Source: an uncultured Eubacteriales bacterium
GTDB taxonomy: Bacteria; Bacillota; Clostridia; Oscillospirales; Acutalibacteraceae
Length of the DNA: 7,777 bases
Direction: 5' to 3'
NCBI GenBank assembly: GCA_900321905.1
Contig: ONXZ01000055.1
Coordinates: forward strand, 1-7,777
Within the stretch, counting starts at the first letter, position 1, and the number at the start of each line of letters is the position of its first letter. Below the pieces are notes generated by a model, which was not told where the DNA came from, did not search any database, and worked only from the letters and a program-made list of their open reading frames with translations. Shown here piece after piece: positions 5,155-7,777 of the stretch. The position numbers and the translations under genes are program-made.

Positions 5155-6417
5155 CTACTTGGCACCTCCCTTGCGTTTGTTTGTCAGGTAGTTGTAAGTT
5201 CTGACATCTGACGCCTTGATGAATGCCAGTATTGCCCAGCAACTCATCATTGACGAACCGCCAAGGCTTACAAACGGAATTGTAACGCCTGTCAGCGGCA
5301 GGATATCCGTGATACCAAAAACGTTCAGCGCGCACTGGAACAGTAACATTCCTGCGCTTGAAACTGCGGCTATAGCATATGCGCTTGAGCGTGCCGCGAT
5401 TGAATTCATCAGTGCGGAAATTGCGATTGCAACAAACGACATAACGAGCATAACACCGAAAATGAAGCCCCATTCCTCGCAAATAACGCCGAAAATACTG
5501 TCCGACACAGGGGCAAAAACATTACGCACATAACCCCTGCCTATGCCTACGCCGAACAGACCGCCGCTTGCAATGCCAACAAGCACGCGAGTCTGCTGCA
5601 TACCCTGGTCGTAAGGATATTCCCAAACGTGGCGGTATACCGCAAATCGGCGCATAACGTACGATTTATACTTCAGCACGATTGTGCCGCCCATCACTGC
5701 GGAAGCGATTGCAAGACCCACCGTTTTGATGTCGCCCGAATTCATAAATGCGATAATAAGGAAAGTCATAAAGAATATGAGCGCAGTTCCGAGGTCCTTG
5801 ATAATTACAAGTGAGCCAACGCAGATGAGCGAGTAGACAATGTATGCAATTATGTTTTTGGAAGTCTGTATTTTTTCAAGCGTAGCCGCGCCCACAAAGA
5901 TGAACGCAACTTTTACAAATTCACTCGGCTGGAAAGTAACGCCCGCGATTGTTATCCAGTTGCGCGCGCCGTTAGTAACTTTTGCGATTGCTATGTTTAC
6001 AAGCAGCAGCAATATTGACGCGCCTGCAACGTACCAGCGTATCTTCATACAAAAGTCAACGTGACCCATAAGAAATTGAATGAATATGAACGCGATTATA
6101 CCTGCAAGCACCATAAAATACTGTTTGAAAGCACTTTCGGGGTATACGCTGCCGATTGTTACAAGCCCCACGCCCGACAGGAAAAACGCTATAAGTTCAA
6201 GTTCAAAATTCCTGCGGTGGAACACCGTGAAAAAGAAAATCAGGTACACCCACTCAGTTGCCACAAGGCAGAGCAGGGCGAGCATTGCCTTTATCTCAAA
6301 CTGCTCGCCGCAAGCCGCAGCGATGTAGCCTGTCAGCACCTGAAAAAGTGACAGCACAAACAGTACAAGGAAGTTGTTAACAGGTTTAACTCTGGGCGCT
6401 TTTTTGTATTTACTCAT
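5155..6417 (-). CDS. SEDS-family peptidoglycan glycosyltransferase (FtsW/RodA)
   Basis: A 420-aa multi-span membrane protein that polymerises lipid II into glycan strands together with a class B PBP. About ten hydrophobic segments are visible. SEDS landmarks occur in order: NGARNWI (149-155), QPSEFVK (163-169), KDLGTAL (207-213), DQGMQQ (270-275), SDSIFGVICEEWG (305-317, with Asp306 in the position of the key extracytoplasmic aspartate) and LPLTGVTIPFVSLGGSS (373-389). Sequence alone does not separate FtsW (division) from RodA (elongation) here, so no symbol is given. I start at the ATG at 6417, 6 nt after AGGGGG (6429-6424); the longer frame to 6483 would overlap the FHA gene and begin with an unlikely polar stretch. 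The gap to the FHA stop is 10 nt and to the PBP start 1 nt. Confidence 0.92.
   Translation of the reverse strand: MSKYKKAPRVKPVNNFLVLFVLSLFQVLTGYIAAACGEQFEIKAMLALLCLVATEWVYLIFFFTVFHRRNFELELIAFFLSGVGLVTIGSVYPESAFKQYFMVLAGIIAFIFIQFLMGHVDFCMKIRWYVAGASILLLLVNIAIAKVTNGARNWITIAGVTFQPSEFVKVAFIFVGAATLEKIQTSKNIIAYIVYSLICVGSLVIIKDLGTALIFFMTFLIIAFMNSGDIKTVGLAIASAVMGGTIVLKYKSYVMRRFAVYRHVWEYPYDQGMQQTRVLVGIASGGLFGVGIGRGYVRNVFAPVSDSIFGVICEEWGFIFGVMLVMSFVAIAISALMNSIAARSSAYAIAAVSSAGMLLFQCALNVFGITDILPLTGVTIPFVSLGGSSMMSCWAILAFIKASDVRTYNYLTNKRKGGAK
5163..5170 (-). promoter_or_regulatory. Shine-Dalgarno site deciding the PBP start
   Basis: GGGAGGTG on the minus strand lies inside the last codons of the SEDS gene and 9 nt before the ATG at 5153. 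It also contains the GTG at 5165, which is why that upstream in-frame start is rejected. Confidence 0.75.
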
Positions 6418-6427
6418 ATTATGCCCC

Positions 6428-7168
6428 CTATCTCTCGTAGAAAATGAACACCTTGTCGCCGAAGGTGAGCATATCTTCATCAAAAATAAGTTGCGGCTGA
6501 TTTATGTATCTGCCGTTGAGTTTTGTGCCGTTGTGGCTGTCAAGGTCGCTCACAGCCCAGCCGCGCGAGGTCCGGTGAATACGCGCGTGGTGCTGGCTTA
6601 CAGTCTGCGACATAATCTGTATATCACAGTCGTCCCCTCTGCCCACAAGCACGTCCTCACTTTTAAGATAAACGGGGCGCTTTGTGTGTATGTCAACAAG
6701 CACGCCGTATGCAACGGTTGCAGGCGCCTGTGCAACGGTTTTGCGTATCTGCTGTCTGCTCTCTGCCGAAAGCGCTTCGTCGCACTCAAACCTGAGTTGA
6801 GCAGAGCCGATAGATATAATATCGCCGTTTTCTATAACAGCGTTTCCGTCAATCTTTTCACCGTTAACAAGCACGCCGCCTGTGCGCTCTGATGTGTCGG
6901 TTATTAACCAGTCGCGGCGTTTTTTAGCAATAACTGCGTGAAAACGCGCAACTGCAGGGAACGGCAGCACAATGTCGTTTGACCTGCTCTTGCCGATAGA
7001 GGTTTCCCAATGCGTAATCTCCGTAATTGAGGAGTCGTTCACGTCAACAAGTCTTGCAAGACAGTGAAGGCGCGGCCTGTTGCGAAAAAGTGAGCCGATA
7101 CAGGTCAGCAGTATAAACACTGCGACAATCGGCGCAACATATCGCATTATAGAAATGATAAATTCCAT
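6428..7168 (-). CDS. Membrane-anchored protein with two FHA domains
   Basis: A 246-aa adaptor. An N-terminal membrane helix (about 8-27) is followed by RNRPR, predicting a cytoplasmic body. FHA domain 1 spans about 53-127 and FHA domain 2 about 170-244. FHA folds bind phosphothreonine through GR, SxxH and NG motifs. Domain 2 has all of them: GRG (176-178), TVSQHHARI (Ser191, His194) and SHNGTKLNG (211-219). Domain 1 has Gly59-Lys60 for GR and Ala74 where the phosphate-contacting Ser is expected (AVARFHA), while keeping His77 and Asn102-Gly103; it is probably a weak or non-binding copy. As first gene of the cell-wall operon it likely links a PknB/PrkC-type kinase to the SEDS-PBP pair, by analogy with actinobacterial fhaB. 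The ATG at 7168 is chosen because GGAG (7180-7177) lies 8 nt upstream; the longer frame to 7225 would start upstream of the promoter's transcription start. Confidence 0.9.
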   Translation of the reverse strand: MEFIISIMRYVAPIVAVFILLTCIGSLFRNRPRLHCLARLVDVNDSSITEITHWETSIGKSRSNDIVLPFPAVARFHAVIAKKRRDWLITDTSERTGGVLVNGEKIDGNAVIENGDIISIGSAQLRFECDEALSAESRQQIRKTVAQAPATVAYGVLVDIHTKRPVYLKSEDVLVGRGDDCDIQIMSQTVSQHHARIHRTSRGWAVSDLDSHNGTKLNGRYINQPQLIFDEDMLTFGDKVFIFYER

Positions 7169-7196
7169 TGCCTCATCTCCAATAAGGTTTTTTAAT

Positions 7197-7225
7197 ATAG
7201 TAATATTTAGCAGAAAAAAAGTCAA
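7197..7225 (-). promoter_or_regulatory. Promoter of the FHA-SEDS-PBP operon
   Basis: TTGACT (7225-7220), a 17-bp spacer and TACTAT (7202-7197) on the minus strand. Expected start is about 7190, giving a leader of about 22 nt that includes GGAG. Its -35 box is only 5 bp from the -35 box of the divergent galM promoter. Confidence 0.65.
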
Positions 7226-7230
7226 GAGTG

Positions 7231-7259
7231 TTGAAATTATTTAAGAATTACATTATAAT
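7231..7259 (+). promoter_or_regulatory. Consensus promoter of galM
   Basis: TTGAAA (7231-7236), a 17-bp spacer and a perfect TATAAT (7254-7259). The start is expected near 7266, leaving about 90 nt of leader before the ATG. Confidence 0.8.
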
Positions 7260-7265
7260 TAATGT

Positions 7266-7355
7266 AACCTTTTGCCTTACCCTTGGTGGGTGATGTAGGC
7301 GTAGCCGACAGATGAGAGGAAAAGGCGAAGATGTGGCTTAATAAGGAGAAAAACT
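7266..7355 (+). promoter_or_regulatory. Foldable 5' leader of galM
   Basis: A possible closing stem pairs 7270-7278 with 7322-7330 (9 bp, two of them G-U). It encloses ACCC-TTGGT-GGGT (7279-7291) and GGC-GTA-GCC (7298-7306), a branched layout. It does not match any riboswitch consensus I know. A possible 11-codon upstream ORF (7331-7366) begins at its 3' edge and overlaps the galM start. Confidence 0.35.
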
Positions 7356-7777
7356 ATGTCTATTGAAAAGCAAATTTTAGGTAAACTTAATAACGAAGAT
7401 GTTTATCTTTATACAATTACCAACAGCAGCGGTGCGAGCGTCACCTTGCAGACTCTCGGCGCAGGAGTTCACGCAATCTGCGTGCCTGACAAAAACGGAG
7501 TTTTGGCTGATGTTGCGCTTGGTTTTGACAACCCTGCTGATTATATCAACCCCGACTACGGTTATCAGGGACTTGCTGTCGGCAGGTGGGCAAACCGTAT
7601 CCGTGACGGCAAGTTCACTTTTGAAGGCGTAGAATACACAACGCCGCAAAATCAGGGCACATGGACTCTGCACGGCGGCGGACGTTTCAGTTTTACAAAC
7701 TGGGAGGTCAGCGAAACGGGCGATGATTTTGTCACATTTAAACGCTTTTCACCTGACGGCGAGGACGGCTTCCCCGG
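7356..7777 (+). CDS. galM: Aldose 1-epimerase (galactose mutarotase), 3' end missing
   Basis: The first 140 codons of an enzyme that interconverts alpha and beta anomers of aldohexoses such as galactose, feeding the Leloir pathway; about 340-350 aa would be usual. Typical mutarotase features are visible: an N-terminal beta segment with TLGAGVHAICVPDKNG (33-48), DVALGFDN (52-59), the sugar-binding GRWANRI (76-82), LHGGG (105-109) and SPDGEDGFPG near the break. The catalytic His and Glu of the C-terminal half lie outside the window. The ATG at 7356 has AAGGAG (7343-7348) 7 nt upstream. It diverges from the cell-wall operon and has its own consensus promoter. No other galactose gene is visible, so pathway membership is inferred. 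Confidence 0.92.
   Translation, partial: MSIEKQILGKLNNEDVYLYTITNSSGASVTLQTLGAGVHAICVPDKNGVLADVALGFDNPADYINPDYGYQGLAVGRWANRIRDGKFTFEGVEYTTPQNQGTWTLHGGGRFSFTNWEVSETGDDFVTFKRFSPDGEDGFP

Larger units (their letters stand above)
2445..7168 (-). other. Predicted cell-wall operon (FHA, SEDS, PBP, DUF4830, rsuA)
   Basis: Five co-directional genes are spaced 10 nt, 1 nt, 173 nt and -14 nt. The only strong promoter is at 7197-7225, and no convincing terminator occurs before 2330. The 173-nt repeat-rich gap could split the unit or uncouple the last two genes. Confidence 0.6.

Noticed and set aside
6374..6892. 172-aa plus-strand frame
   Set aside because: It is antisense to the FHA and SEDS genes, both of which have clear motifs; it has no promoter or ribosome site of its own.
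7266..7355. Known riboswitch in the galM leader
   Set aside because: I looked for conserved cores of TPP, SAM, FMN, cobalamin, glycine, c-di-GMP, THF, ZTP and fluoride aptamers and saw none.
7377..7673. 98-aa minus-strand frame inside galM
   Set aside because: It is a shadow of the mutarotase coding sequence, which matches the family throughout this stretch.
1..7777. CRISPR array, tRNA, insertion sequence or phage genes
   Set aside because: No regularly spaced repeats, cloverleaf, transposase or phage-like proteins are visible anywhere in the window.

Overview
The window looks like chromosomal DNA of a low-to-mid GC Gram-positive anaerobe of the class Clostridia (Oscillospiraceae/Ruminococcus-like). 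This is an inference from protein style (a DUF4830 protein, a CdaR/PucR-type regulator, an FHA-SEDS-PBP cassette), strong GGAGG-type ribosome binding sites and sigma-A-like promoters. It contains no phage, transposase, CRISPR, tRNA or rRNA. Six genes are complete and two run off the ends. All are on the minus strand except the last.

From right to left along the minus strand, a promoter at 7197-7225 starts a probable operon: a membrane-anchored double-FHA protein (6428-7168), a SEDS (FtsW/RodA) glycosyltransferase (5155-6417), a class B penicillin-binding transpeptidase (3774-5153), a 173-bp gap packed with inverted repeats, a small membrane-anchored DUF4830 protein (3130-3600), and an RsuA-type pseudouridine synthase overlapping it by 14 nt (2445-3143). 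The first three form a septal or elongation peptidoglycan synthase: the SEDS protein polymerises lipid II, the PBP cross-links it, and the FHA protein probably ties the pair to Ser/Thr phosphorylation. The kinase is not in the window. FHA-SEDS-PBP order is familiar from Actinobacteria and many Clostridia.

Next come a CdaR/PucR-family regulator (1157-2242) with its own consensus promoter inside a large dyad, then a hairpin terminator, then an FAD-dependent oxidoreductase related to UDP-galactopyranose mutase (1054 to beyond base 1). The oxidoreductase has a good promoter only 7 bp from its ATG and no Shine-Dalgarno sequence. On the right, divergent from the cell-wall operon, is a partial aldose 1-epimerase (galM, from 7356) with a consensus promoter and a roughly 90-nt foldable leader.

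The proteins belong to known families. The less ordinary signals are in the gaps: (i) a 13-bp hairpin that buries the DUF4830 start codon beside a competing hairpin; (ii) a 16-bp-arm dyad centred on the -10 box of the regulator gene and followed by a T7 run; (iii) a candidate leaderless oxidoreductase mRNA; (iv) back-to-back promoters whose -35 boxes are 5 bp apart; (v) a foldable galM leader with a possible short upstream ORF. I found no clear new multi-gene system.
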